Shown here one piece after another: positions 1 through 8,797 of a DNA stretch of 64,000 nt. The notes beneath the pieces are model-generated. The model had not been told where the DNA came from, ran no database searches, and saw only the letters and a list, made by a program, of their open reading frames with translations. A program made the position numbers and the translations under genes. Location: NCBI GenBank assembly GCA_000230935.2, contig AGIQ01000001.1, positions 310,001 to 374,000 on the forward strand. The letters are read 5' to 3'. The DNA is from Mycolicibacterium rhodesiae JS60. GTDB taxonomy: Bacteria; Actinomycetota; Actinomycetes; Mycobacteriales; Mycobacteriaceae. How positions within the stretch are numbered: position 1 is the stretch's first letter; every line of letters begins with the position of its first letter.

Positions 1-67
1 TGATCAACTGGTCCTGTGGCGCTCGTGGTAGGCGCCGACAACTCGTGCACAACGAAAGGGAACAGCG

Positions 68-844
68 ATGAACTACTTGGACCAGACCCAGCGTTCGTCC
101 TTCGCGGCGCTTGCTGCAATGAGCGCGGTGGCCGCGATTTCGGTGGCCGCGTTCGCCGCCGGACCGTCGAGCTCCACCCTGGCGGCGAGGCTGGCCGCGT
201 TGCCGGTCGGGGTGTCTTCGGCCATCCACGAGGTCCTGGTCGAGGCGCACACCGCGATACACACCGATCGCGGTGAGATCGCCGCCGACCGGAAGGCGAT
301 TCGCGGGACCCGTCACGAGGCAGCGCACGCCATCGGAGCCAGCGTCCTGACCGGCGACCTCGGCGAGGGCCAGATCGAGGCGATCGTCGATGGGGCCCGC
401 AGCGCCATTCAGGACGAGCGGGATGCGGTCGGCGAATCTCGTGGCGACATCCGCCAGACCCGGCAGGCCGCGGCGGCCGATATTCGCACCATCATCGCGG
501 GCAACCATGACGGAAGCACGGTGCAGGATGTGAAAGCGATCCTCGACACCGCCAAGATGGACAACGCGACGACTCGTTCGGCGATTGTTGCCGCCGCCCA
601 GGAGAACAGGTCGATCCGGTACACCACCGCCAGCGACGCCGCGGCGATTCGGGCGAGCGTGCGGGCCGGCGAGATCAGCAAGCAGGAAGCCGCGCAAGAG
701 ATCCAGGCGGGGCGCAGCAGCGCGCATGCCGAAATCGCCGACAACCACGCCCAGATGGCCACCTCGCACAAGGACATCAAGGCGACCCGCCACCAGGCGG
801 CCAAGGACGTCGTCACGACCGTGCACCAGGGCCGGATCCCATAA
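68..844 (+). CDS. Exported helical-repeat protein of unknown function
   Basis: 258 residues. The ATG follows an AAAGGGA ribosome binding site. Residues about 10-35 form a hydrophobic Ala/Val/Ser segment that looks like a signal peptide or signal anchor. The rest is charged, Ala-rich and strongly helical, with a degenerate internal repeat of about 25 residues whose copies end in TRHEAA, TRQAAA and TRHQAA (around residues 80, 128 and 245). This suggests a coiled-coil or helical-bundle domain outside the membrane. I recognise no catalytic motif and do not assign a function. A 15-bp tandem duplication straddles the stop codon. Confidence 0.7.
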   Translation: MNYLDQTQRSSFAALAAMSAVAAISVAAFAAGPSSSTLAARLAALPVGVSSAIHEVLVEAHTAIHTDRGEIAADRKAIRGTRHEAAHAIGASVLTGDLGEGQIEAIVDGARSAIQDERDAVGESRGDIRQTRQAAAADIRTIIAGNHDGSTVQDVKAILDTAKMDNATTRSAIVAAAQENRSIRYTTASDAAAIRASVRAGEISKQEAAQEIQAGRSSAHAEIADNHAQMATSHKDIKATRHQAAKDVVTTVHQGRIP

Positions 845-860
845 CGCCGGATCTCATAAC
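831..860. repeat. 15-bp tandem duplication at the end of the first gene
   Basis: Two copies of GCCGGATCYCATAAC lie head to tail (831-845 and 846-860), differing at one base. The first copy contains the TAA stop of the upstream gene. It looks like a local duplication with no coding consequence. Confidence 0.7.
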
Positions 861-924
861 AAAGAGGTCAGTAAGACAACGGTAAGGAAACGCCCAGATC
901 TCAAACGGTGATGTTGCCGTGTCG

Positions 925-939
925 CAAATGTGACATTTG
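925..939. promoter_or_regulatory. Inverted repeat CAAATG-TGA-CATTTG
   Basis: A perfect 6-bp inverted repeat with a 3-bp spacer lies about 65 bp upstream of the small membrane-protein gene at 1003, in a stretch richer in A/T than its surroundings. It may be a regulator site. I cannot name the regulator. Confidence 0.35.
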
Positions 940-1002
940 TGCACCAGTGTTACCGAAGTGAAATCGAGCGCCTCGGGCCTCGAACCAAGGGCAGGAGTGG
1001 CA

Positions 1003-1296
1003 ATGACTTCTATGACCGCGTATGAATCGTGGACTGCCGACTCGTGGACTGCCCCGACCATGCTCAGCCTGTGGACCGAACCGGAGCCCAAGCAAGCCAA
1101 GGTCGTTCGTCACGTATCGCAATGGGTGAAGGCCGTCGACACCACCGTGATCGTGCTCTGCCCGCCCGTCGTGTCGGTCTGCGCCATCTTCGCCGCGATG
1201 ATGTGGCCGGGCCCCGTACTGGCCGACACCATCGGCCATGCGGCGACATCGGTGCCGCTGAACGCTCAGCTTCAGGACGTCGCCCCGGCTCCCTAA
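1003..1296 (+). CDS. Small single-pass membrane protein, unknown function
   Basis: 97 residues from the ATG at 1003, chosen because AGGAG lies 6 bases upstream; an in-frame upstream start at 937 lacks such a site. One clear transmembrane segment spans about residues 45-68 (TTVIVLCPPVVSVCAIFAAM), followed by a short Pro/Ala tail. It ends in a 4-base overlap with the convergent TetR gene. I recognise no family. Confidence 0.55.
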   Translation: MTSMTAYESWTADSWTAPTMLSLWTEPEPKQAKVVRHVSQWVKAVDTTVIVLCPPVVSVCAIFAAMMWPGPVLADTIGHAATSVPLNAQLQDVAPAP

Positions 1297-1913
1297 CCGC
1301 TTGTGCGCGTTGACCGGTCGTGCGTGCGGAGTGCCGCACCGACCCAGCGGCCCAGGTAGCGGCGCAGCTCGGGCCCGTGCCGCGGTGGCCGGCCAGGGTC
1401 GACCATGAACGACTGGACGATCCGCAGCAGATGCTCGCCCAGTTCGTCGAGATCGCTGTCGCTGAATCCGTGTGCGGCCCAATCGACATCGAAGCGGCGC
1501 AGCAGGGAGCCTGCGAACGTCAGTGCGACATCCGAGGTCACCTCGGCGCTGAACGCGCCGGCCCGCTCCGGTCCGAGCAGCAGGCCCATGTGCTTGTCAT
1601 GGGGCAGCGCTTCCACCGCGGCCGCAATACCTTCGGTGACCGCCTCGGCCGGGTCGGTGATGCCGGACAAGTGCGCGGCCATCCGGTCGAGGAATCCGGC
1701 CGCAGACGCCATCGCCGCGGCCTGCAGCAGTGCGTCGGTACTGGGGAAGTAGCGATAGACGGTCTGGCGGGTGACGCCGAGGGTGCGGGCCACGTCGGCG
1801 ATGCTCAGGTCGGCGCCGCGGGCGTCGATGGCCTGGTTGGCGGCGGCCAGAATCCGGGCGACGGCTTCTTCGTCGGTGCCAGGCGCCGAACCCGACCAGC
1901 CGTGGGTGCGCAC
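1293..1913 (-). CDS. TetR/AcrR-family transcriptional regulator
   Basis: 206 residues. The N-terminal helix-turn-helix (about residues 15-60) has the family pattern: IADVARTLGVTRQTVYRYFPS, where the YRYF element marks the end of the recognition helix. The C-terminal ligand-binding half is divergent, as usual for the family, so the ligand cannot be predicted. It is transcribed away from the preceding small gene and lies 3 bp downstream of the 1917-2297 membrane-protein gene on the same strand, so the two are probably co-transcribed. Confidence 0.9.
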   Translation of the reverse strand: MRTHGWSGSAPGTDEEAVARILAAANQAIDARGADLSIADVARTLGVTRQTVYRYFPSTDALLQAAAMASAAGFLDRMAAHLSGITDPAEAVTEGIAAAVEALPHDKHMGLLLGPERAGAFSAEVTSDVALTFAGSLLRRFDVDWAAHGFSDSDLDELGEHLLRIVQSFMVDPGRPPRHGPELRRYLGRWVGAALRTHDRSTRTSG

Positions 1914-1916
1914 GAT

Positions 1917-2297
1917 CTACCCGCCCACTGCCGCGGCGTAGGCTAGGCCGCCGAAGAACAGCACGACCAGGCACAGCACCAGGGTGCCGACGGCGAAGGG
2001 CCAGCCGCGCTTGCGCCGGGCCAACTGCACGATGGTGACGACGATCCCGGCCAGGCCCACCAGCGCCATGATCGCCAGGGCAGACAGTACCGACGTCACG
2101 GCGCCATCGACACTGCACGTCGCGGGCGGGCAGTGGTCCAGGAACGCCAGCGAGAACAGGCCGAGAAAGGCCCCGCACGCGCCAACGATCACCGTCGACA
2201 CCATCAGGATGATCGAGATCGTCAGGTCGGCCGCCGAGCGCGGCGGCTCGGCAGGCGGCGGATAGCCGGGGTAGGGCGCATAGCCCGGGTAGCCCAT
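1917..2297 (-). CDS. Pro/Tyr-rich small membrane protein
   Basis: 126 residues. The N-terminus is a Gly-Tyr-Pro-rich cytoplasmic tail (MGYPGYAPYPGYPPP), followed by three hydrophobic helices at about 27-50, 68-90 and 98-122. This layout is common in actinobacterial DUF4190-like membrane proteins, but I cannot place it firmly. It lies immediately upstream of the TetR gene and is likely in an operon with it. Confidence 0.7.
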   Translation of the reverse strand: MGYPGYAPYPGYPPPAEPPRSAADLTISIILMVSTVIVGACGAFLGLFSLAFLDHCPPATCSVDGAVTSVLSALAIMALVGLAGIVVTIVQLARRKRGWPFAVGTLVLCLVVLFFGGLAYAAAVGG

Positions 2298-2326
2298 GAC
2301 CCGGGATGCTATCTCCGGCCCCGGCG

Positions 2327-3589
2327 TCAGTGGTATGCGACAGGCAGTTCTTTGACCCCGTTGATCCAGCCCGAACGCAGCCGCTCAGGCTCGCCGAGCT
2401 TGCTGATATCGGGGATCTGATTGGCGATCTCGTTGAAGATCAGTTTGATCTCCATGCGCGCGAGGTTGGCGCCGATGCAGAAGTGCGCGCCGTTGCCGCC
2501 GAACCCGAGGTGCGGGTTCGGGTCACGCAAGATGTTGAATCCGAACGGGTTGTCGAAGACTTCCTCGTCATAGTTGGCCGAGCTGTAGAACAGCCCGGCC
2601 CGCTGCCCCTGGCGGATCGTGACGCCGCCGATTTCCACATCCCGGGTGGCGGTGCGCTGGAAGCAATGCACCGGGGTGGCCCAGCGGACGATCTCGTCGG
2701 CCGTGGTCTCGGGCCGCTCCCGCTTGAAAAGCTCCCACTGCTCGGGGTTTTCGAAGAAGGCGTTCATCCCGTGGGTCATGGCATTGCGGGTGGTCTCGTT
2801 GCCGGCCACCGCGAGCAGGATCACGAAGAACGCGAACTCGACCTCGCTCAGCGATTCCCCATCGATGTCGGCCTGCACCAATTTGGTGATGATGTCGTCG
2901 GCCGGACACTGCCTACGCTGCTCGGCCATCGTGTACGCGTAACCCATCAGCTCGGCGTTGGCGACGGTCGGGTCGTCGTCGAAGTCCGGGTCGTCGGTGT
3001 TCATGATGCTGTTGGTCCAGTGAAAGAGCTTCTGGCGATCCGCTTCCGGGACGCCCAACAGGTCGGCGATGGCCAGCAGCGGCAACTGCATCGCGATGTC
3101 GGCGACGAACTCTCCGGTGTCCTTCTCGGCGGCCGCGGCCACGATGTCGCGGGCGGCGTCGGCCAGCTTCTCCTCCAGCTTGCCCACCGCCCGCGGGGTG
3201 AACAGTCGCGAGACCAGCTTGCGCAGCCGGGTGTGCTCCGGGGCGTCGTGGTTGATCAGCAGTGCCTTGGTGATCTCTACCTGGTCTTTGGTCATGTCGT
3301 CGGCGAAGCGCATCACGACGCCTTGGGCGTTCGTCGACCACAGGTCGCCGTCGCGGGAGATGTCCCGGATATCGCGATGCTTGCTGATCACCCAGTAGCC
3401 GCCGTCGTCGAAGACCGACGGTGCCTCGTTCCACCACACCGGCGCGGTCTTGCGCAGCTGCGCCAGCTGGGCGACGGGCATGCCTTCTTTGAGCAGGTCG
3501 GGGTCGGTGAAGTCAAAGCCGGAGGGCAGGAGCGAAGCGACCCGGGAATTGGGGTCAGCTCCGAACGGGCACACGCTCGCGGTGGTCAT
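2327..3589 (-). CDS. Cytochrome P450, CYP125-like
   Basis: 420 residues, full length for a bacterial class I P450. Visible motifs are the I-helix AGNETTRN, the K-helix EIVR, and the haem loop FGGNGAHFCIGANLAR with the Cys ligand at residue 371. The N-terminal FDFTDP, PVWWN and DAPEHTRLRKLVSRLFTPRAVG stretches closely recall mycobacterial CYP125 (cholesterol C26/27 hydroxylase) as I remember it, so a sterol or branched-lipid substrate is likely but not shown. The ATG has GAGGTAAACC upstream. The segment SRVASLLPS near residue 20 is encoded by a dispersed 31-bp repeat also found in mshD. The gene is divergent from purD. Confidence 0.9.
   Translation of the reverse strand: MTTASVCPFGADPNSRVASLLPSGFDFTDPDLLKEGMPVAQLAQLRKTAPVWWNEAPSVFDDGGYWVISKHRDIRDISRDGDLWSTNAQGVVMRFADDMTKDQVEITKALLINHDAPEHTRLRKLVSRLFTPRAVGKLEEKLADAARDIVAAAAEKDTGEFVADIAMQLPLLAIADLLGVPEADRQKLFHWTNSIMNTDDPDFDDDPTVANAELMGYAYTMAEQRRQCPADDIITKLVQADIDGESLSEVEFAFFVILLAVAGNETTRNAMTHGMNAFFENPEQWELFKRERPETTADEIVRWATPVHCFQRTATRDVEIGGVTIRQGQRAGLFYSSANYDEEVFDNPFGFNILRDPNPHLGFGGNGAHFCIGANLARMEIKLIFNEIANQIPDISKLGEPERLRSGWINGVKELPVAYH
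3519..3549. repeat. Copy of a dispersed 31-bp element inside the P450 gene
   Basis: The 31 bases match, in reverse complement and with one mismatch, a segment at 55266-55296 in mshD (core GGGTCGCTKCGCTCCTGCCC). Here it is read as SRVASLLPS; in mshD it is read as PGSLRSCPP, a different frame. This points to a mobile or spreading element that keeps reading frames open. Confidence 0.7.
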
Positions 3590-3633
3590 GGTTTACCTCG
3601 CTGTCCTGTGATGTAGCGCACGTTGGCTACGAC

Positions 3634-3658
3634 CATACACCTAAGCGCAGAGTGTATG
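3634..3658. promoter_or_regulatory. Candidate operator CATACAC-N11-GTGTATG
   Basis: A perfect 7-bp inverted repeat with an 11-bp spacer lies between the divergent P450 and purD genes, 45 bp upstream of the P450 start. The size and symmetry suit a dimeric regulator such as a TetR protein. Its position suggests control of the P450. The regulator is unknown. Confidence 0.45.
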
Positions 3659-3715
3659 CCCGTTAGGTTCGCCGCTCAGGCGGTTCGTCGACACCTGGTA
3701 GTTCGGAGTGGGCGA

Positions 3716-3721
3716 TAGGGT
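3716..3721 (+). promoter_or_regulatory. -10 element of purD (TAGGGT)
   Basis: TAGGGT ends 8 bases before the GTG start of purD, which puts the transcription start within about 2 bases of the start codon. This is the mycobacterial leaderless or near-leaderless layout. Confidence 0.5.
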
Positions 3722-3729
3722 GTGAACCT

Positions 3730-5001
3730 GTGCGCGTCCTCGTGATCGGATCCGGTGCCCGCGAACATGCCCTGCTACTGGGCCTGCGCAAAGACCCACA
3801 GGTCGACTTCCTGGCCGTTGCGCCCGGTAATGCCGGCACCTCGGCCGTCGCTGAACAGCACGACATCGACGTCACCTCGGCAGAGGCCGTCACCGCGCTG
3901 GCGAAAAAGCTCGAGGTCGACCTGGTGGTCATCGGCCCCGAGGTGCCGTTGGTGCTCGGGGTCGCCGACGCGGTGCGCGCCGCAGGCATCGCCTGCTTCG
4001 GCCCGTCGAAGGAAGCCGCCCGAATCGAAGGTTCCAAGGCCTTCGCCAAGGACGTGATGGCCACCGCCGGTGTGCGGACCGCGGGCAGTGAGACCGTCGA
4101 CAACCCCGCCCACCTCGATGCCGCACTCGACCGCTTCGGCCCGCCCGCCGGTCAACCCGCCTGGGTGGTCAAGGACGACGGCCTGGCCGCGGGCAAGGGG
4201 GTGGTGGTCACCGCCGACCGCGACGCCGCCCGCGCGCACGCCGCCGCACTGCTGGACTCGGGGCATCCGGTGTTGCTGGAGTCCTTCCTCGACGGACCCG
4301 AGGTGTCGCTGTTCTGTCTGGTCGACGGTGCGACCGTCGTCCCGCTACTGCCCGCCCAGGACTTCAAGCGGGTCGGCAACAACGACGCCGGCCCCAATAC
4401 CGGTGGAATGGGCGCATATTCACCACTGCCCTGGCTGCCCGCCCAAGCGACCGCCGCAATCGTCAGTGGTGTCGTGGAACCCGTTGCCGCCGAACTGGTT
4501 CGCCGCGGCTGCCCGTTCTCCGGCCTGCTGTATGCCGGGTTGGCGATGACCTCCAACGGTCCGGCGGTGGTCGAATTCAACTGCCGGTTCGGCGATCCCG
4601 AGACCCAAGCCGTGCTGGCGCTGCTGGAAACCCCGCTCGGCCAGGTGCTGCACGCCACGGCCACCGGAACGCTGGCCGACTTCGGCCCGCTGCACTGGCA
4701 TGACGGGTATGCCGTCGCTGTCGTGGTGGCCGCGGAGAACTATCCGGGCCGCCCGCGAGTCGGTGACGTCATCACCGGCTCGGAAGCCGACGGTGTGCTG
4801 CACGCAGGCACCGCGCGCCGAGACGACGGCGCCGTCGTCTCCTCCGGCGGGCGGGTGCTCTCGGTCGTCGGTTCCGGCGCGGACCTGGTGGCCGCGCGCG
4901 CAGCCGCCTACCGAACCCTGGACTCGATTCGGTTGCCCGGCAGCCACTTCCGCACCGATATCGCACTTGCGGCGGCCGAGGGCCGGATCACGCTAGCTTG
5001 A
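3730..5001 (+). CDS. purD: Phosphoribosylamine-glycine ligase (GARS)
   Basis: 423 residues, the normal family length. The enzyme catalyses ATP-dependent joining of glycine to phosphoribosylamine, the second step of purine synthesis. The N-terminal [13 protein letters not shown] and APGNAGT, the ATP-grasp region with [13 protein letters not shown] and [13 protein letters not shown], and the C-terminal metal-binding [10 protein letters not shown] are all family signatures. It starts at GTG 3730 with a TAGGGT box just upstream. It is divergent from one P450 and its last 14 bases overlap the end of the convergent P450. Confidence 0.97.
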   Translation: MRVLVIGSGAREHALLLGLRKDPQVDFLAVAPGNAGTSAVAEQHDIDVTSAEAVTALAKKLEVDLVVIGPEVPLVLGVADAVRAAGIACFGPSKEAARIEGSKAFAKDVMATAGVRTAGSETVDNPAHLDAALDRFGPPAGQPAWVVKDDGLAAGKGVVVTADRDAARAHAAALLDSGHPVLLESFLDGPEVSLFCLVDGATVVPLLPAQDFKRVGNNDAGPNTGGMGAYSPLPWLPAQATAAIVSGVVEPVAAELVRRGCPFSGLLYAGLAMTSNGPAVVEFNCRFGDPETQAVLALLETPLGQVLHATATGTLADFGPLHWHDGYAVAVVVAAENYPGRPRVGDVITGSEADGVLHAGTARRDDGAVVSSGGRVLSVVGSGADLVAARAAAYRTLDSIRLPGSHFRTDIALAAAEGRITLA

Positions 5002-6259
5002 CGGGTAGCCGCTTCACGCCGTGAATGACGTTGCTGTGCAGGTATTCCGGCTCGCCGACTTCGACTTCCGGTAGCCGCGTTAGTAGTTGATGGAACAGCT
5101 GCCGAAGCTCGGTCCTGGCCAGATTGGCGCCGAGGCAGAAGTGTGGCCCACCGCCGCCGAACCCGAAGTGCGGGTTCGGTGATCGGGCGATGTCGAACTC
5201 GCCTGGGCGGTCGAACACGGCCTCGTCGCGATTGGCCGAGCAGTAGAACAGGGCGACCTTCTCGCCGGCCTTGATCGTGGTGCCCGCGAGCTCGGTGTCG
5301 ACTTTCGCGTGCCGGGCGAAGTTGAGGACGGGAGTGGCCCAGCGAATGAACTCCTCGGCGGCCGCGGGTATGCGGGCATCGAAATCCTCGAGAAGCCAGG
5401 CCTTCTGGGCCGGATTGTCGGCGAGTGCCTTGAACGCGTGCGAGGTGGTCTGCTTGGTGGTGTCGTTGCCCGCCGAGGCCAGCAGCACCATGAACGACCC
5501 GATCTGGATATCGGTGAGCTGATGACCGTCGACCTCGGCGTTGACGATATTGGTCATCAGGTCGTCGTGCGGTTCGCGGCGGCGCAGCTGGGCCAGCTCG
5601 ATACCGGAACTGGTCAGGATCCCGATCTGGGTCAGCGCGTGCGTGGCGCGTTCCTCGAAGCTGGCGTAGTCGTCGTCGGTGCCGCCGAAGAGGCTTTCGG
5701 CCGCGTACGCCACCGCTTCCTGATCAGCGGGCGCGATGCCGATCATGTCCGAGACGGTCCGCATCGGCAGCTTGGACGAGCATTCGCTGACGAAGTCGAT
5801 TTCCTCGCCGTCACGCAGTCTTTCGATCAGCCGGCTGACGATATCGGCGGCGTTGGCCTGAATCTGGGCCTCGATGCGGCGGACCTGCTTCGGAGTGAAC
5901 GTCGCACTGATCAGCCGCCGATACAGTGTGTGCTCAGGCGGGTCCATCGCCAGGAAGAAACTGGTGGCCTGCTGCACCTCGGCCGGAAGGGGGTCGACGC
6001 TCATGCCCAGTGCCGAGCTGAAGATCTCCGGGTGCGCGCTGACGTACTTGATGTCGGCGTGCCGGGTGATCGCCCAGTATCCGGTCTCCGAGTGCGGGAA
6101 GACCGAGGACACCGGCGCATGCCAGGACAGCCCGTCAGCGGCGCGCAACTGCGCGAACGTGCGGTCGCGAGTGGTGAAATCGGCGGTCCAGAAGTCCGGT
6201 GCCGAGATGTCCAGCCGGTGGTACGGCCGCGGCGATATCGGGGGGCTCTCGACGGTCAT
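4988..6259 (-). CDS. Cytochrome P450 (CYP124/CYP125-like clade)
   Basis: 423 residues from the ATG at 6259, chosen for its AGGAG site; the open frame runs further upstream without a P450-like sequence. Motifs are I-helix AGNDTTKQ, K-helix EEFIRW, and haem loop [18 protein letters not shown] with Cys 375. The LDFW-like N-terminal [11 protein letters not shown] and the overall pattern recall CYP124-type lipid hydroxylases, but I cannot name the family. It needs a ferredoxin and reductase that are not adjacent. It converges on purD with a 14-base overlap. Confidence 0.9.
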   Translation of the reverse strand: MTVESPPISPRPYHRLDISAPDFWTADFTTRDRTFAQLRAADGLSWHAPVSSVFPHSETGYWAITRHADIKYVSAHPEIFSSALGMSVDPLPAEVQQATSFFLAMDPPEHTLYRRLISATFTPKQVRRIEAQIQANAADIVSRLIERLRDGEEIDFVSECSSKLPMRTVSDMIGIAPADQEAVAYAAESLFGGTDDDYASFEERATHALTQIGILTSSGIELAQLRRREPHDDLMTNIVNAEVDGHQLTDIQIGSFMVLLASAGNDTTKQTTSHAFKALADNPAQKAWLLEDFDARIPAAAEEFIRWATPVLNFARHAKVDTELAGTTIKAGEKVALFYCSANRDEAVFDRPGEFDIARSPNPHFGFGGGGPHFCLGANLARTELRQLFHQLLTRLPEVEVGEPEYLHSNVIHGVKRLPVKLA

Positions 6260-6344
6260 GATCTCCTCGGTGGCGCTTCCGCAAGGCTTATCGAATGGCT
6301 GACAGTAATAGCGACTGTAGACAATTCCAGAACGGGAGACAATC

Positions 6345-7133
6345 ATGGCCGACGTGACAGCGGACCGTGGTGCGGCGTTCAAGGCCGAGCGCGCCGACAT
6401 GCTGGCCTTCTGCACCGGGCTCGATCCCGCCGAGTGGCGGATGGACAGCCGGTGCGACGGATGGCGAATCCATGACGTCGTCGCGCACCTGGGCACCGGC
6501 TGCAAGGCGATGTTCAGTCCTGCCGCCGCAAAGCTGATGCGCGCCAACGACATCGAAGCGGCAAACGATCTGTTGGTCGATACCCGCCGGGATCGGGCGG
6601 CGCCGGACGTGCTCGCCGAGTACCGTCGCTGGAGCGCGGTGGCCGCCGCCATCTTCCCGGTCATGGCGCGCCGACCGCTCGGCGGAGTGCAGATGCGGCT
6701 GGCCGACCTGGGCAGGTTCCCGCTGCGGGTGCTCACCGGCGCCCTGGTCTTCGACCACCACACCCACCTGCGTCACGACATGGCGCCGGCACTGGGGCGG
6801 CCCGCACCGGTCACCGATGCCAACCGGATGACCGTCGTCGGAGAGTGGATGATGGCGGTGCTTTCCAACCAGGTCCGCGCGGCGGCGCCGGCATGGCTGG
6901 ACCGTCCGCTGGGGATCACGCTGACCGGACCCGGCGGTGGCACGTGGCGGGTGGTGCCCGAGGGCGCGGTCGTGCGGGGTCCGGCGGACGACTGCGCCGC
7001 ACAGATCACCGGCGCGGCGTGCGAGTTTCCGGAGTGGGGCACCCGGCGCGCGCGCTGGCAGGACCGCGATGTGCGGATCAGTGGCGACGCCGATTACGCG
7101 ACGGCGTTCCTGGACACCGTCAACGTGATCTGA
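6345..7133 (+). CDS. Maleylpyruvate isomerase-type / DinB-fold mycothiol-dependent protein
   Basis: 262 residues with GGGAG upstream of the ATG. The N-terminal half has the pattern of the mycothiol-dependent maleylpyruvate isomerase family: four-helix DinB-like fold with CDGWRIHDVVAHLGTG near residue 40 and LVFDHHTHLRHD near residue 135, whose His residues would bind a metal. The C-terminal half resembles the small SCP2-like domain seen in these proteins. Probably a mycothiol-utilising metalloenzyme of unknown substrate. It is divergent from the P450 at 4988-6259 with an 85-bp gap. Confidence 0.75.
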   Translation: MADVTADRGAAFKAERADMLAFCTGLDPAEWRMDSRCDGWRIHDVVAHLGTGCKAMFSPAAAKLMRANDIEAANDLLVDTRRDRAAPDVLAEYRRWSAVAAAIFPVMARRPLGGVQMRLADLGRFPLRVLTGALVFDHHTHLRHDMAPALGRPAPVTDANRMTVVGEWMMAVLSNQVRAAAPAWLDRPLGITLTGPGGGTWRVVPEGAVVRGPADDCAAQITGAACEFPEWGTRRARWQDRDVRISGDADYATAFLDTVNVI

Positions 7134-7142
7134 ACTCCGCCC

Positions 7143-8045
7143 TCACGCGACCAATAACGGTGCCATCCAGGCGATCTCGCCGGGCAGTTGTGAGCTCCAG
7201 TAGCTGCCGTCGTGCCCGCCCGGTGAGAAGCCGCCGGCCGGGGGGTTGGGCAGCTGGGCGATGAATTGTTTTGTCGCCGAATAGAACGGGTCGCTGGTGC
7301 CGCAGTCGATCCGGATCGGAATCGAGGCCAGGGCGGGCAGCCCGAAGACGGTGTTGGCCGCGAAGTCGTCGGGACTGTCGAACGCGCCTGGCGCGGCCGC
7401 ACCGGACGACAGCCACAGTGCCGGGCTGACCGCGGTGATCGCAGCGGTGCGGGCCGGACCGAGTCGGGCGCCCAGTAGCAGCGCCCCGTAACCACCCATC
7501 GACCACCCGATGAAGGCGACCCGCGAGGTGTCCAGGCCCTGACCGCCGAGCATCGGGATCAGTTCGTCGAGAACCATGGCGCCGGAGTCTTCGCCGGACG
7601 CGCGCTTGTGCCAGTAGCTGCCGCCACCGTCGACGGCGACCACCGCGAACGGCGGCAGCCCGGCCGCCACCGCTTGCGCCAGGCCCTGTTCGACACCGCC
7701 GGCCATCACGCCCGCCGCATCCTGACCTTTGCCGTGCAGCGCGATCACCGGCCGCAGCGGCGCCGTCTGCCCAGGCGGGCGGGCGATGGCCCAATTGGTG
7801 TTGATGCCGCCGCGCGCGGCCGACACGAACGAGCCGGTGACCATCGTGGGAGCGGGGGCGCCCGCCGACGCGGGTTCCAGCGGGGCGGGCGGCAACAGGG
7901 GGGCACCGACACCGGTCATCGCGACGTCCGGGCCAGCAAGCTGCGCCGCGGGTTCGAGGATGCGGCCGGCAGCGAAGGCGCCGGCGGCGCCCGCGACGGC
8001 TCCGGCGCCGAGTCGCAGAACAGCGCGACGGCTCAGGTTCGCCAT
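7143..8045 (-). CDS. Exported alpha/beta-hydrolase (esterase, Rv0774c-like)
   Basis: About 300 residues. An N-terminal twin-arginine signal (LSRRAVLRLGAG followed by an Ala/Gly-rich stretch) predicts Tat export. The catalytic Ser lies in GWSMGGYGALL, with Asp in DCGTSDPF and His in GGHDGSYW, as in esterase D/antigen 85-like hydrolases. The start at 8045 gives a compact Tat n-region; 8057 is the alternative and no ribosome site decides it. By position and type it corresponds to the Rv0774c lipase/esterase near purD. It converges on the preceding gene with a 9-bp gap. Confidence 0.85.
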   Translation of the reverse strand: MANLSRRAVLRLGAGAVAGAAGAFAAGRILEPAAQLAGPDVAMTGVGAPLLPPAPLEPASAGAPAPTMVTGSFVSAARGGINTNWAIARPPGQTAPLRPVIALHGKGQDAAGVMAGGVEQGLAQAVAAGLPPFAVVAVDGGGSYWHKRASGEDSGAMVLDELIPMLGGQGLDTSRVAFIGWSMGGYGALLLGARLGPARTAAITAVSPALWLSSGAAAPGAFDSPDDFAANTVFGLPALASIPIRIDCGTSDPFYSATKQFIAQLPNPPAGGFSPGGHDGSYWSSQLPGEIAWMAPLLVA

Positions 8046-8080
8046 TCGGCACATCATGCCATCGCGGGCCGTTCAGCCTA

Positions 8081-8779
8081 GTGCCAGGTCAAAGCCAGGT
8101 TAATGATTCTTCGCCAAAGGGCGATGCCGCTTCGGCGCTGCTGGCAGCATTGCTGAACGTGACGGCAGCGATGACCCCCAAGGGGGAACGACGACGGTAT
8201 GCGCTGATCAGCGCTGCCGCCGAGCTGTTGCGGGAAGCCGGATTCGAGGCGGTGCGGCATCGGGCGGTGGCCCGTCGCGCGGGCCTGCCCCTGGCGTCGA
8301 CCACCTATTACTTCTCCTCGCTGGACGACCTGGTGCACAAGGCCGTCGAGTACATCTGCGCGGTCGAGACCGCCCAGCTGCGGGCGCGGGTCGACGCCCT
8401 GCCGCGCCGGCGGCGCGGTGCCGAGGCGATCGCCGACGTGCTGGTGGATCTGCTGGTCGGCGATCCGGAGGGCGAGGCCAGCAGCGAAGAATTGATTTCC
8501 CGCTACGAGCGCTATATCGCCTGCGCCCGTCAGCCCGAATTGCGGGAAGTCCAGCGCCGGCTACTGCAGCAGCGCTTCGACGCCGTGGGGGAGGCGATTG
8601 CGCGTTCGGGACGCACCATGCGGGTCGATCTGGTGACCGCGCTGGTCCACGCCGTCGACGGTGCCGTGGTCTCGGCGCTGTTCGGCGACGGCGACGGCCC
8701 CCGCGAGCTGGCGAGGGCGACGCTGATGGACGTGATCGACGTGTTGGCGCCGATCGACGAGCGGACCATGCGGGTCTGA
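8081..8779 (+). CDS. TetR-family regulator (Rv0775-like)
   Basis: Up to 232 residues from GTG 8081; ATG 8171 is an alternative that begins just before the DNA-binding domain. The helix-turn-helix reads FEAVRHRAVARRAGLPLASTTYYFSS, with the TTYYF pattern of the TetR_C-like subgroup. It is divergent from the esterase, which it may control. The same pair occurs in M. tuberculosis from memory. The inducer is unknown. Confidence 0.88.
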   Translation: MPGQSQVNDSSPKGDAASALLAALLNVTAAMTPKGERRRYALISAAAELLREAGFEAVRHRAVARRAGLPLASTTYYFSSLDDLVHKAVEYICAVETAQLRARVDALPRRRRGAEAIADVLVDLLVGDPEGEASSEELISRYERYIACARQPELREVQRRLLQQRFDAVGEAIARSGRTMRVDLVTALVHAVDGAVVSALFGDGDGPRELARATLMDVIDVLAPIDERTMRV

Positions 8780-8797
8780 GCGATTACGTTCGACGAC

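Noticed and set aside
2306..3616. 436-codon open frame on the plus strand
   Set aside because: It is antisense to the CYP125-like gene; the P450 frame has all the family motifs.
6302..6318. Short inverted repeat ACAGT-N7-ACTGT upstream of the second P450
   Set aside because: Five base pairs with a 7-base spacer is expected often by chance; I do not list it as an operator.
4988..6763. P450 with a 168-residue N-terminal extension
   Set aside because: The extended frame upstream of 6259 overlaps the divergent gene and lacks any P450 features; the ATG at 6259 has a good ribosome site and gives a normal length.
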